A DNA stretch of 41,179 nt from IMG/VR virus record IMGVR_UViG_3300042528_000173, positions 1 through 41,179 of that record; one strand, written 5' to 3'. This DNA comes from a virus. Positions 9,853 through 17,787 of this stretch are shown here, piece after piece. Position 1 is the first letter of the stretch. Every line of letters starts with the position of its first letter. The position numbers and the translations under genes were made by a program. The notes beneath the pieces are model-generated. The model was not told the DNA's origin, did no database searches, and saw nothing but the letters and a program-made list of their open reading frames with translations.

Positions 9853-10653
9853 TCAATCCTCCATTATATCTTTAAATGCGTCAAACACCAAATCTACTTT
9901 TGGTTTATCCTCTTCAGATTTACCATTCATTATTTTTTCAAATTTGGATAAATTTTTACCTGGTGTTTGAATAGTACCTCTAGTTCCTTTTAGTTTTTTA
10001 CCATCATTAACCCACCTATTATATTCATATTTTGAAGCCATAAAATCGGCCTGATGTAGAATATGGGGTAAAAATGTTTTTAATTGATTTTCAGGATTAA
10101 AACTTTTATAATAACTTTCAGTTGAAGAGTCATACAAACCATCAGTCAATCTAATAGCAAGATATTCTTCCTCACTACAACTTACTCCAAAGTGATTTAA
10201 CAAAAAGAATGTTCTATCGTGAATTTCCATCCAATGTAAATTTGGGTTTGATTTATAAATCTTTCCCTGATTTTTTACATGCCACTCAGAATCATTTTTT
10301 TTATACCAATCATCATTAACCGAACCAACCTTACCCAAATCGTGATGAAGGGCTGAAAATATAATTGATTCTCTTGTAATATCCTCAGTAACCATATCCA
10401 ACTCTTTCCATAAATCAAACACTTTTAATGCGTTTCTCGTTACTCTTAAAATATGGTCAATATAACCACCAGGAAAAGCATTGTGAAAATGCTCAAATGA
10501 TGAAGCAGGTGTATAGATAATCCTTTCTTCTAAATGGTCATACATTTTGTTTAGGGCATCCAATCGGTCACCACTAAACTCCTGATTAATAAGTTTTCTA
10601 AACTTTTTGTAATTTTCCAGCAATTCGTCTGGAGTAAAAAAATCAAAATACAT
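9853..10653 (-). CDS. HD-domain phosphohydrolase
   Basis: The protein has 266 residues with the HD metal-binding signature: H67 in GGYIDHILRV, then H104-D105 in SALHHDLGKVG, and downstream His/Asp candidates (HWMEIHDRTF, QADFMA). The GGYIDHILRV spacing resembles the HD domain of YhaM-type 3'-5' exoribonucleases more than dNTPases. It could act on nucleotides or RNA ends. It is 2 bases from the ClpP-like gene, so both are likely co-expressed. The substrate cannot be told from sequence. Confidence 0.85.
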   Translation of the reverse strand: MYFDFFTPDELLENYKKFRKLINQEFSGDRLDALNKMYDHLEERIIYTPASSFEHFHNAFPGGYIDHILRVTRNALKVFDLWKELDMVTEDITRESIIFSALHHDLGKVGSVNDDWYKKNDSEWHVKNQGKIYKSNPNLHWMEIHDRTFFLLNHFGVSCSEEEYLAIRLTDGLYDSSTESYYKSFNPENQLKTFLPHILHQADFMASKYEYNRWVNDGKKLKGTRGTIQTPGKNLSKFEKIMNGKSEEDKPKVDLVFDAFKDIMED

Positions 10654-10655
10654 AA

Positions 10656-11282
10656 TTAAATAATTTTATCAATGATACCCAATTCTAATGCTTCTTTGGA
10701 TGATAGGAACAGGTCCGATTGTTGGTTTGATGTCCACCACTCTTTTGGTTTTTTTGTAAATTCTGCCATTAAAGAATTACATTCATCCTCTAATTGGTCT
10801 GCAAACTTTGCGTTAGATTTTACATCACTCAATTTACCTGCTGCGAAAGTAGATAATTGGTGAACCATAATTTTTGAGTGCTTTGATGCAACTCTAACCC
10901 CTGTACCAGATGCCAATAAGAGAGCAGCGGCTGACATTGCAATACCTCTACACACAATATTAAATTTAATTTCAGTATGGGTTCTAATATAATCAATAAT
11001 ACCCAAACATTCCATTACATCACCTCCACCGGAGTTAAGTAGTATTGTAATCACATCCGTATTAGGGTTTATTTTTTTAAGTAAACGTGTTTTAGCAATA
11101 AATTCTGCTAACAACCCAATTTGAATTTCATCGTTGATTACAATAATATTATCACTAATATCAATACCATAATCAAACTCCCTAAAATATTGTTTATAAG
11201 GGTCATCTTCACTATTCTCTTTCGTGTTGATATAATTTACATTTTTTACTGTTTGGTCGCTGACCGAATATAGTTCATCCAT
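10656..11282 (-). CDS. ClpP-like serine protease
   Basis: The 208-residue protein carries the ClpP/SppA fold motifs: NSGGGDV (oxyanion region), nucleophile S117 in GIAMSAAALLLASG, H141 in KIMVHQ, and likely D190 in SDLFLSSKEALELG. The Ser-His-Asp triad is intact. Such proteases in phages act as prohead maturation proteases or as ClpP homologues. No major head gene is in view, so the role is open. A promoter of the TTTGG/TATATT type lies 29-59 bases upstream. Confidence 0.9.
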   Translation of the reverse strand: MDELYSVSDQTVKNVNYINTKENSEDDPYKQYFREFDYGIDISDNIIVINDEIQIGLLAEFIAKTRLLKKINPNTDVITILLNSGGGDVMECLGIIDYIRTHTEIKFNIVCRGIAMSAAALLLASGTGVRVASKHSKIMVHQLSTFAAGKLSDVKSNAKFADQLEDECNSLMAEFTKKPKEWWTSNQQSDLFLSSKEALELGIIDKII

Positions 11283-11310
11283 TTTTATTTAATTTAGTTT
11301 AAATTTATTA

Positions 11311-11341
11311 CAATATACGAAAAAAATGATAATATTCCAAA
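11311..11341 (-). promoter_or_regulatory. Bacteroidota-type promoter for the ClpP-like gene
   Basis: On the minus strand, TTTGG (11341-11337) is followed after about 19 bases by TATATTG (11317-11311). This matches the phage-wide motif seen at 24.7, 25.4, 26.2, 31.6 and 34.5 kb, and the known Bacteroidota -33/-7 consensus (TTTG / TAnnTTTG). Confidence 0.6.
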
Positions 11342-11343
11342 TT

Positions 11344-12363
11344 TTATCGCTTATATCTATCTGCTCCAGTTACTTTATATGAGTGTAATGGTGGTGTTGG
11401 GTTGGGGTTGGCATTTTCATTGTATAGATTAACACCTTCCTCAGTTGTTGGTTCAAATACCACATCCGGCTTTTCTTCAATCGGAGTTTTAATTTTAGAT
11501 TCAATCTCTCCTACAACATCTTCTTTTTTTTCAATAAATTTTAAATCTTCATCGTTTTCTGAAATAGTTTTTTGGATATTTTCTTTTAATTCTTTTACAA
11601 GTTTATTTAAAGCAATAACCATTGCGATTGCAAGTGGGTCGAATACCAATACAATTAATAAGGTAAACCAATTTACAATTTTATCCATACCCCACCCAGT
11701 TAATTTATCCAAATATCGTAAAGGACCAATTTCAGCCGCAACATCATTATTAGATTCCTTATCCAAAATAACTAAATCCAACGATGTCAACGAATCATTC
11801 ATCGCTTCTATTTTTATGGTTAATTCATCCCTCTGCTTAATAGCAGTTTTTAATTCAGAACTCAACACCTTTCGTTGTGAAACCGCACCTCGTTCGGTTA
11901 ATGAGTTATTACTTGCCAACCCACCCCTAAGTGATGATATGGATGTTTCCAATATTCTTTTTTCTTGATTGTAATCCGTAAGCTGCTCTTTAAACCTCGT
12001 TCTTTTAATATCTACCACACCAACTTCTTTGTTTAAGATATTAAACTTATCGCTTGTAGTTTGATACGCTGATGTTAAAAAACCATATATACCCAATGAT
12101 GTAATCATCATAAGAACCACAACCGCTGATGTTAAATACCATTTTAACCAACCAATAGTTTTCCAATAATTGTGGAGATAGGATGCTAATATCAATTTAG
12201 CAAATTCCAAAGAACCCGCCATAATAATTACTTCGGTTCTAGCTCCAGCAAACAAAGAACTTAATCCAAAAACAGAATAGTATGCAGCAGAACCTGCGAG
12301 ACTGAATGTTGATAAAATCATTAAAGTTATGAAACCATTTTTTCTCGTAAAAAATTTTTTCAT
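11344..12363 (-). CDS. Membrane protein with periplasmic or cytosolic coiled coil
   Basis: The 339-residue protein has hydrophobic segments at about 14-36, 42-60, 76-98 and 225-252, with a long coiled coil at about 105-215 between them. The C-terminal tail is Pro/Asn-rich (NANPNPTPPLHSY). Similar membrane proteins of unknown role are common in large T4-like phages. It could act in lysis timing, superinfection exclusion or host-envelope sensing. Nothing identifies which. An inverted repeat lies upstream of its start. Confidence 0.8.
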   Translation of the reverse strand: MKKFFTRKNGFITLMILSTFSLAGSAAYYSVFGLSSLFAGARTEVIIMAGSLEFAKLILASYLHNYWKTIGWLKWYLTSAVVVLMMITSLGIYGFLTSAYQTTSDKFNILNKEVGVVDIKRTRFKEQLTDYNQEKRILETSISSLRGGLASNNSLTERGAVSQRKVLSSELKTAIKQRDELTIKIEAMNDSLTSLDLVILDKESNNDVAAEIGPLRYLDKLTGWGMDKIVNWFTLLIVLVFDPLAIAMVIALNKLVKELKENIQKTISENDEDLKFIEKKEDVVGEIESKIKTPIEEKPDVVFEPTTEEGVNLYNENANPNPTPPLHSYKVTGADRYKR

Positions 12364-12434
12364 ATTTTTTCCATTTTTTTAACTTTACTAACTTTCCCAG
12401 TTGTATTTATTATCAAAACCTTTTTTGTTAAAAT

Positions 12435-12458
12435 AGTTACTTGTAAAAATAAGTAACT
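12435..12458 (-). terminator. Inverted repeat, possible weak terminator
   Basis: AGTTACTT (12435-12442) and AAGTAACT (12451-12458) form an 8-bp stem with an 8-base loop between the UvsE gene and the membrane-protein gene. On the minus strand it is followed by ATTTTAAC, only a weak U-run, so it may instead be an operator. Confidence 0.4.
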
Positions 12459-12506
12459 TGTTAATATAAAATAAATATAAAAAAAATGATAATAAGTTCA
12501 AACGGG

Positions 12507-13400
12507 TTAATTATGCCCATACTTATTCAAATAAGTAAGAACTGCTAATTCTTTCATTTTTGCTTCAACTTCAATATCCAAATCATATCCATAAGTATTA
12601 ATCTTATCAAAAATATAATCGGAATGGGCTTGTGGCATTTTACCAATAGCAGATTCTGAATAATGAACTACGGGTTTAATACCTTTCGGCCAAGTTGACA
12701 TAGCCATTTCCAAAGCTTCTCTTTCTGATAAATCACCTGTACAAAATTTGTGGTGGTGATAATCAAATACAATAGGAATACCAATTTGTTTGTGTATATA
12801 CATCAGGTCTTTTACTGAATACATACTTGCTTTATCATCATTTTCTACCGTCAGCCTGGTTTTAACCGAGTCAGGTAACCTATCAAAGTTTCGGCAGAAC
12901 CTATCCATCGCTGAAACCTTATCCCCATAGACACCATTACAATGGATATTGATTACATTATAGGGGGTTCTACTCAACCCCATAAGGTCAAACACCTCCC
13001 CATGCAGCGAAAGGTCTGTTATGCTGTTTAGAACCACCTTTTCGTTGGGTGAAACAAGCACATTAAAGGGGCCAGGATGAGATGTAATTCGTTGCCCATA
13101 GTTGGATACCAATACCCCAATACCCTTCAAGAGATTGGATATAGGAGCAAAATGCGGCATGGATGATAGTTGGTATTCAGATGACCAGGGGAATAGGTTA
13201 GAAGTGATTCTAAAGAGTTTTATACCCTGTTGTTCATTCCAATTAATGATTTCTACCAAGTCTCTGGTGTTTTGTAACCCCAATTCAGAAGCCCTATCAA
13301 TACCCTCTTTTAAGAAGGTCTTTTTAATCATACTCCTATTTGTGGTAATCTTTTTCTTGCCCAATGTCATATTGATGCAAGCATATCCTAAATTTGACAT
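12507..13400 (-). CDS. uvsE: UV damage endonuclease UvsE/UvdE
   Basis: The 297-residue protein opens with the family motif LGYACINMTLG and continues with LFRITSNLFPWSSEY, RITSHPGPFNVL, NIHCNGVYGDK, LTVENDD, FDYHHHKFCTG and PVVHYSES. The His/Glu/Asp residues in these motifs form the three-metal TIM-barrel active site of UVDE. It nicks DNA 5' of UV photoproducts, starting alternative excision repair. Full length, no missing motif. A phage repair gene suggests a sunlit habitat. Confidence 0.95.
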   Translation of the reverse strand: MSNLGYACINMTLGKKKITTNRSMIKKTFLKEGIDRASELGLQNTRDLVEIINWNEQQGIKLFRITSNLFPWSSEYQLSSMPHFAPISNLLKGIGVLVSNYGQRITSHPGPFNVLVSPNEKVVLNSITDLSLHGEVFDLMGLSRTPYNVINIHCNGVYGDKVSAMDRFCRNFDRLPDSVKTRLTVENDDKASMYSVKDLMYIHKQIGIPIVFDYHHHKFCTGDLSEREALEMAMSTWPKGIKPVVHYSESAIGKMPQAHSDYIFDKINTYGYDLDIEVEAKMKELAVLTYLNKYGHN

Positions 13401-13409
13401 AATAAGTTT

Positions 13410-13511
13410 TTATTTTTTGCGTGGTAGTTTTACATATATCCACAGCAATATAGGTGAAAATATAATAAGTAAAAGGAGTGATTGGAGTCGTTGTTTAACC
13501 CCTAACTTCAT
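13410..13511 (-). CDS. 33-residue membrane peptide
   Basis: A short frame, ATG at 13511, stop at 13410. It encodes a basic N-terminus (MKLGVKQR), a single hydrophobic span (LLLLIIFSPILLWIYV) and a basic tail. It overlaps the 3' end of the 51-residue gene by 17 bases. Size, topology and tight packing are typical of phage membrane peptides, but no homology is known. Confidence 0.45.
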   Translation of the reverse strand: MKLGVKQRLQSLLLLIIFSPILLWIYVKLPRKK

Positions 13512-13650
13512 CAGTAACTCCGTTATTAAATTCTAATAGAATTAGTTCTGCCGTTTCAGCATCAACCCACCCGGCCATCTCCGTCAAATCACCTACCCAA
13601 TATTTACCATACTTTTGTGGTAAATCACATATACCTAAAAATGTTTTCAT
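13495..13650 (-). CDS. 51-residue unknown protein
   Basis: ATG at 13650, stop at 13495. The product begins MKTFLGICDLPQKYGKYWVGD and ends with TDEVRG; no family is recognised. A TTTGG/TATCTTTG promoter lies 25-56 bases upstream, which supports expression. It is the first gene of a short unit that also holds the membrane peptide and uvsE. Confidence 0.65.
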   Translation of the reverse strand: MKTFLGICDLPQKYGKYWVGDLTEMAGWVDAETAELILLEFNNGVTDEVRG

Positions 13651-13674
13651 AATTTTTAATTTTTATTTTGTAAT

Positions 13675-13706
13675 CAAAGATAATCATAAAATCCCAAAGT
13701 TCCAAA
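13675..13706 (-). promoter_or_regulatory. Promoter for the 51-residue gene and uvsE
   Basis: Minus strand TTTGG (13706-13702), 19 bases, then TATCTTTG (13682-13675). It fits the Bacteroidota TAnnTTTG -7 consensus exactly. The second TTTGGG at 13697 is badly spaced. Confidence 0.6.
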
Positions 13707-13728
13707 TTATTTTGGGATAAATATATTT

Positions 13729-14730
13729 TTATATATCAAATGGGGTATAACTAAAAGTTATATTTAGTACCGATGGACATTTCGTATTTATGATAGATTT
13801 TATATTTACCTCAAATGTATCCAAAGATTGGAATTTTATTATTTCACCACCATAAACAAAATTTAATTTACCGCATTTTTCTAATATATCAACCTTATTA
13901 AAAATTAAGTTGGTTACACCATTTATATTAATTGCTTTAATAAGTAAATCGATATCCAACCAATTTACTTGTCTACCCCTACCAGTGGTAGCACCATATT
14001 CATCCCCTAATTCTCTTATTTTGATAAATATTTCATCATCACCCTCAAAGTTTTTAGCACCTACATAAGTTCTATATGCTTTTGCTATACCATAAACCTT
14101 TCTAATCTTTTGTGGTGGAACTCCATTCAATAAAGCAGAACCAACCGTACAATGCGATGATGTTACATATGGGTAATCTCCCCAATCAATATCTAACTCG
14201 AATCCCTGCGCACCCTCAAATAAAATTTTAGATGGGTCTGAATTATGTAGTTCTTCGTAGATATCAATTATATATTTAGAATGTAATTTATCCCCAGCTC
14301 TAATTCCCCTCCTTGCATATTTATCCCTATACGCAGGCCCATTACCTGTTTTGGTTGTTCCGATGTGAGTATCTTTACTATCCTCCATCAGGTGTTCCGG
14401 CTGAATTAAATGAACTCTTTTATCAATATGAAGATAATCCGAAACATTAATACCATTATCTTCTAACTCTTTCCACTCTTTACATAAATCTATAAAATTA
14501 ACTACACAACCAGGACCTATAATTGATTTTATTCCATAAAATACACCGACGGGTATGTAGTGGGTTACAAATTTTTTCCCTTTATGATAAACAGTATGAC
14601 CGGCGTTTCCACCACCATTGTATCTAATTACATGAGTATATTCACCGCTCTTACAAAGTGAATGTGCAACCTTACCTTTACCAGTATCACCTGCTTGTAA
14701 ATCTACAATTACATCAGCGTATTTTATCAT
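13729..14730 (-). CDS. Adenylosuccinate synthetase-like enzyme (PurA/PurZ family)
   Basis: From the ATG at 14730 the protein has 333 residues; an in-frame TTG at 14757 lies inside a hairpin and is less likely. Family motifs: AGDTGKGK (P-loop-like, with the PurA catalytic Asp kept), NGGGNAGHTV (catalytic His), TTKTGNGPAYRDKYARRG, GATTGRGRQVNWLD and FNKVD (guanine recognition). Bacterial PurA is about 430 residues, so this is the short form seen in archaea and phages. In characterised PurZ enzymes, which make aminoadenine precursors, the Asp is replaced by Ser. A PurA-type reaction (IMP + Asp + GTP) is therefore more likely. Confidence 0.9.
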   Translation of the reverse strand: MIKYADVIVDLQAGDTGKGKVAHSLCKSGEYTHVIRYNGGGNAGHTVYHKGKKFVTHYIPVGVFYGIKSIIGPGCVVNFIDLCKEWKELEDNGINVSDYLHIDKRVHLIQPEHLMEDSKDTHIGTTKTGNGPAYRDKYARRGIRAGDKLHSKYIIDIYEELHNSDPSKILFEGAQGFELDIDWGDYPYVTSSHCTVGSALLNGVPPQKIRKVYGIAKAYRTYVGAKNFEGDDEIFIKIRELGDEYGATTGRGRQVNWLDIDLLIKAININGVTNLIFNKVDILEKCGKLNFVYGGEIIKFQSLDTFEVNIKSIINTKCPSVLNITFSYTPFDI

Positions 14731-14741
14731 ACATAACTTAT

Positions 14742-14768
14742 TTAAAAAATAACCCAAGGGCGCGGGTT
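14742..14768 (-). terminator. Hairpin with U-run between hsp20 and the PurA-like gene
   Basis: Minus strand AACCC, 8-base loop, GGGTT, then ATTTTTTA. The stem is short, but the U-run and its place just after the Hsp20 stop support a leaky intrinsic terminator. Confidence 0.5.
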
Positions 14769-14775
14769 ACATAAC

Positions 14776-15192
14776 TTATTTAATTTTTAAACTTTTTGGT
14801 TTTGATTCTTCAGCGAATGGTATTACAATTTTAAGTAACCCATTGTGCATTGTTGCATCGGCTGAATTCAAATCATACTTTCGGGCAACTTTATATCCCA
14901 AATTAAAGGAACGTTTTGATATACCTTTATGAATATAATTTACCTCACTATTGGTTTCTTCTTTTTTAGAATGAGAAATCCTTAATAGGTCTCCCTCAAT
15001 ATTGATATTAATATCTTCTTTGGTTAGACCTGTTCCTGCTACCTCAAAACATAAACCATCTTTGGTTTCATAGATATCTACGGGATGTCCGATTTTTACA
15101 TCCATAGCGGGAGCGAAATACGAATCGGTTGTGAAAAAGTTTTTCACCAAAATATCAAATGGTGAAAATGGAAATTCTTTGATGTGTGTCAT
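14776..15192 (-). CDS. Small heat-shock protein Hsp20
   Basis: The 138-residue protein has an alpha-crystallin domain at about 35-130: VDIYETKDGLCFEVAGTGLT, ININIEGDLLRISH, KRSFNLGYKVARKYD and NGLLKIVIPF. The short N-terminus (SPFDILVKNFFT) and the C-terminal I-x-I-like tail (SLKIK) are typical. Hsp20 holds unfolded proteins. It is common in T4-like cyanophages and may aid capsid assembly. The 5' leader contains a GC-rich stretch (15240-15275) of unknown meaning. Confidence 0.92.
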   Translation of the reverse strand: MTHIKEFPFSPFDILVKNFFTTDSYFAPAMDVKIGHPVDIYETKDGLCFEVAGTGLTKEDININIEGDLLRISHSKKEETNSEVNYIHKGISKRSFNLGYKVARKYDLNSADATMHNGLLKIVIPFAEESKPKSLKIK

Positions 15193-15325
15193 AATAGTCC
15201 TTAAATCTATTTTAATTGTTAAACATAATTTTAATTTTGACCCCTTTCGGTAGTCGGTTGCGCCCTTAGGTTATATTTTATATTTATTACAAATATTATA
15301 CCAACTATGGTTGGTTGACAAATTG

Positions 15326-15724
15326 TCAGTTTAAAGACATTGGTGGTATTTGTCCAATGATAATATATGTATTGTAAGTAGTTTTTTTAACTTTACTGCT
15401 GGTTAAATATTTCAATATAAAACCATCAAGCCATAATTTATTAAGAGCCTGTTGTAATGAAAATTCTTCTGAATTAGATTCAATATGAATTAATTTCAAT
15501 ACCGTATCAGAAACAGGGTTGGTTTCCATATGATGATTAATAGCACCAAAGGATGATTTATTCGCACCCTCTAATTCAGATTCAATATCTTCATCATCAC
15601 CTAACTTATCAAAAAACCCCGAATACATATCGGAAAAATAAATAAGTTTATCTCTTGCCGATAATCCTTTGTAAAAATCATATTCATTCTTATCCCAAAA
15701 AGATTCCAAATTTACATTATCCAT
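15326..15724 (-). CDS. Unknown acidic protein
   Basis: The 132-residue product is not recognised. It begins MDNVNLESFWDKNEYDFYKG, has an acidic middle (DKLGDDEDIESELEGA) and a C-terminal half with a possible winged-helix character (LQQALNKLWLDGFILKYLTSS). It is followed by GTTGG/CCAAC and TTGTCA/TGACAA inverted repeats at 15301-15328. It heads a run of small genes read in the same direction. Confidence 0.7.
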   Translation of the reverse strand: MDNVNLESFWDKNEYDFYKGLSARDKLIYFSDMYSGFFDKLGDDEDIESELEGANKSSFGAINHHMETNPVSDTVLKLIHIESNSEEFSLQQALNKLWLDGFILKYLTSSKVKKTTYNTYIIIGQIPPMSLN

Positions 15725-15736
15725 ACCTATAAATAG

Positions 15737-16207
15737 TTAATTTTTTTTGAATTCTTGGTTTAACCAAAATAAAACCTCTTTTGAAACGGCGGTATTTTCT
15801 TCTGTTATATATTCATCCAAAATCCAAGTAACTTCTTCTAATACCGAATTATTATTGTAATAAGTTTTATTTAGAATTAATTGTAATTTATCTCGCATTT
15901 GTTTTTTATACAAATCATCAATAATTACATCAGTTTTAAAAAACTTTTTTTTAAGATTCTTTTTTATTAAAGTAAAATATGGTTCTTTTTTATTTTTTAA
16001 AATCTCACAACAATTTTCAATATATTCTGAAAAAGATACATCTTTATTAATTAATAAAGGTTCTTCGTTGGTTAGGTTTAATGCACCCGTAATGTTTTTT
16101 TCAGATATTTCAAACCCATCCTCATCAAATTGACCGTATCCACCAAACAATGCCTTTTTTATTTTATCAAATTCGGTTGTTGCTTGGATTGAGCCGGTAA
16201 TATACAT
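15737..16207 (-). CDS. Unknown phage protein
   Basis: 156 residues, Lys-rich, predicted alpha-helical after residue 45. It contains MYITGSIQATTEFDKIKKAL at the start and a Trp-containing helical tail (VTWILDEYITEEN). No motif gives a function. It lies 4 bases downstream of the 101-residue gene and 12 bases upstream of the 132-residue gene, so the three form one unit. Confidence 0.72.
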   Translation of the reverse strand: MYITGSIQATTEFDKIKKALFGGYGQFDEDGFEISEKNITGALNLTNEEPLLINKDVSFSEYIENCCEILKNKKEPYFTLIKKNLKKKFFKTDVIIDDLYKKQMRDKLQLILNKTYYNNNSVLEEVTWILDEYITEENTAVSKEVLFWLNQEFKKN

Positions 16208-16211
16208 TTTA

Positions 16212-16517
16212 CTAATTAAAAATATTTAACCTAAATTTTTTATCAACTGTATGTAATGCGTCTTGAAGAGTTTCAATAATTTTTTCTGCTTCCGCTTTTG
16301 TAACCACCATTTCAGCATTACCTATCTTTAAACTACCGATTTCGGTAAATGGTTTTACAGGATAATCCGATGGTTTTAATTCAGGATTTAATTGTAAATC
16401 AATACCCGAAAAATTCTTTCCAGCATATTTTTGAAATTTGGCTTCTTGCTTTTGAGTTACACCAAAAGAATTATTTACAAAATTTTTAATTGGTGCGTTT
16501 TTATATTTACTACTCAT
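16212..16517 (-). CDS. Unknown small phage protein
   Basis: 101 residues, basic N-terminus (MSSKYKNAPIKNFVNNSFGV) and a helical C-terminus (VVTKAEAEKIIETLQDALHTVD). No known domain. An AT-rich gap of 54 bases separates it from the upstream gene, and could hold a promoter, but no TTGG/TATnTTTR pair is evident. Confidence 0.7.
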   Translation of the reverse strand: MSSKYKNAPIKNFVNNSFGVTQKQEAKFQKYAGKNFSGIDLQLNPELKPSDYPVKPFTEIGSLKIGNAEMVVTKAEAEKIIETLQDALHTVDKKFRLNIFN

Positions 16518-16571
16518 AACTTAATTGGTTTAATTGTTATACAGTAATAAATACAAAAAAATAATTAATTA

Positions 16572-16904
16572 TTATGTTTTTTTAATCCTTTTATTTCGAT
16601 TTGAAACTCTACCAAATTTGACTTCATCAAAATCCATAATCATTTTATCGGGGTGGGTTCTATTGATATTTTGAGTTGTCTTAATAGACTCGTTTGCCCA
16701 AAACCACGCCCTTTCTAATGTTTTTTGTGGGGGTATAAAATTTTCTTCACCAATATACCCATCCACGCCATTATAAATTCTATAAAGACCCTCAGTTGTA
16801 ATTACCGATTTTGCTTTTGGATATTTTTTTAGAATCCGTTTTTTAATTCTATCGGTAGCTGAATTAGCCGATACTATCTTCTTTACTTTCTGATTGCTTT
16901 TCAT
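16572..16904 (-). CDS. Unknown basic protein
   Basis: 110 residues with a strongly basic N-terminus (RIKKRILKKYPKAKSV) and a basic C-terminus (RVSNRNKRIKKT), suggesting nucleic-acid contact. A Trp/Phe-rich core (LERAWFWANESIKTTQ) is the most distinctive segment. It overlaps the upstream gene by 41 bases in another frame, so it is probably translationally coupled. Function not known. Confidence 0.7.
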   Translation of the reverse strand: MKSNQKVKKIVSANSATDRIKKRILKKYPKAKSVITTEGLYRIYNGVDGYIGEENFIPPQKTLERAWFWANESIKTTQNINRTHPDKMIMDFDEVKFGRVSNRNKRIKKT

Positions 16905-17106
16905 TGAAAATTTGGGTTAATCGTTTATTAATTAAAAAACCATTTGCTATTTCTTTGTTTAATGAACAATTTTCTATTAATCTACCATCTTCAAGTTTTA
17001 CATCGTAGGCGTTACTGTTCTTAATTTTATTTTTTGAAACTATTTTACCTACCCGAAAATCTTTGTAAACGGCTACTACTACAATATCACCTATACCATA
17101 CACCAT
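16864..17106 (-). CDS. Unknown small protein, SH3-like start
   Basis: 80 residues. The first half (MVYGIGDIVVVAVYKDFRVG then KIVSKNKIKNSNAYDVKLED) reads like a small SH3-type beta barrel; the second half is helical and basic. It starts 2 bases after the preceding stop and overlaps the next gene by 41 bases. Could be a nucleic-acid or ribosome-binding accessory, by fold guess only. Confidence 0.65.
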   Translation of the reverse strand: MVYGIGDIVVVAVYKDFRVGKIVSKNKIKNSNAYDVKLEDGRLIENCSLNKEIANGFLINKRLTQIFNEKQSESKEDSIG

Positions 17107-17108
17107 AA

Positions 17109-17312
17109 TTAGTTTCCGATTACATTTAAGATTTTTGTTTGTGTAACGGAACTAACTTCAAATTCCAATGGAGAGCTTTGTAGAAAAGCTGTGATATGGG
17201 CTTCTGCATCAGTAACCGATACTGCTTTTACCAAATACTGTTCAGTATTCTTTTTAATTTTACCATTACCATTGTCGGTTTCGACTTTTACTTTTACTAA
17301 ATAATACATCAT
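17109..17312 (-). CDS. DUF4494-like small protein
   Basis: 67 residues: MMYYLVKVKVETDNGNGKIK, then YLVKAVSVTDAEAHI. The phrase 'YLVxAVSxTDAEA' is what I recall of the DUF4494 family, common in Bacteroidota and their phages. Two ATG codons in tandem (17312, 17309) could both start it. Function unknown. Confidence 0.68.
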   Translation of the reverse strand: MMYYLVKVKVETDNGNGKIKKNTEQYLVKAVSVTDAEAHITAFLQSSPLEFEVSSVTQTKILNVIGN

Positions 17313-17316
17313 AATT

Positions 17317-17586
17317 TTATTTTTTTAAATTGTTTACAACTTTTTCACATGCTTTTACGAAGTTTTCTTTTCCCCATTTACCTAATTGAGTGTGGTGAGA
17401 ATGTGATATTGAATCTCCACTAACAGCAGAAGATATATAAGCAAATCTTTTTAACTTATAGCCTGATAGTGGGGATGAAAACTGCTTTAAGTATTCGGCT
17501 TTACTATCCAAGTATTCAAAAAAATCATCCTTTGATAAAGAATCAATTTCTTGATTTGTTAGCGGTTTATTTGGGTTATATATCAT
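17317..17586 (-). CDS. Unknown 89-residue protein
   Basis: Starts at ATG 17586 (MIYNPNKPLTNQEIDSL); an ATG at 17592 falls inside the promoter's -7 box and is unlikely. The rest includes SGYKLKRFAYISSAVSG and SISHSHHTQLGKWGKENF. No known domain. The promoter immediately upstream would put the transcript start close to the start codon, so the mRNA may be leaderless or nearly so. Confidence 0.68.
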   Translation of the reverse strand: MIYNPNKPLTNQEIDSLSKDDFFEYLDSKAEYLKQFSSPLSGYKLKRFAYISSAVSGDSISHSHHTQLGKWGKENFVKACEKVVNNLKK

Positions 17587-17589
17587 ATA

Positions 17590-17620
17590 CAAATATACAA
17601 AATTATTTTGTAAATTCCAA
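17590..17620 (-). promoter_or_regulatory. Promoter for the 15.3-17.6 kb gene run
   Basis: Minus strand TTGG (17620-17617), 19 bases, then TATATTTG (17597-17590). It matches the -7 consensus TAnnTTTG exactly. It follows the YwqK-type repeat genes and likely drives the small genes down to 15326. Confidence 0.62.
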
Positions 17621-17660
17621 GTTTTATGTATTTAAATTTGATAATAATGTTTACCACAAT

Positions 17661-17787
17661 GTTTAGTGTTTAGTTTCTTCAATTAGTTCTCCGTCTTTCC
17701 AATGACGGGTTTTGGTAATGTTTCCCTGTTCATCAAATTCCTCCTCAATTCCATCCGCCTTACCTTCTTTGTATGGGGTTCTCCAAT
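17661..17787. repeat. 127-bp identical repeat, copy 1
   Basis: Bases 17661-17787 are identical to 41053-41179, where the window ends, so the true repeat may be longer. Both copies cover the 3' end of a YwqK/MORN-type gene. Perfect identity over 127 bases indicates a very recent duplication or gene conversion. Confidence 0.9.

Noticed and set aside
13102-13536. Plus-strand frame opposite uvsE
   Set aside because: uvsE is well supported on the other strand; this is its shadow.
13729-14730. Calling the enzyme PurZ and the genome aminoadenine-modified
   Set aside because: The catalytic Asp typical of PurA is kept, and DatZ- and DpoZ-like genes are not seen.
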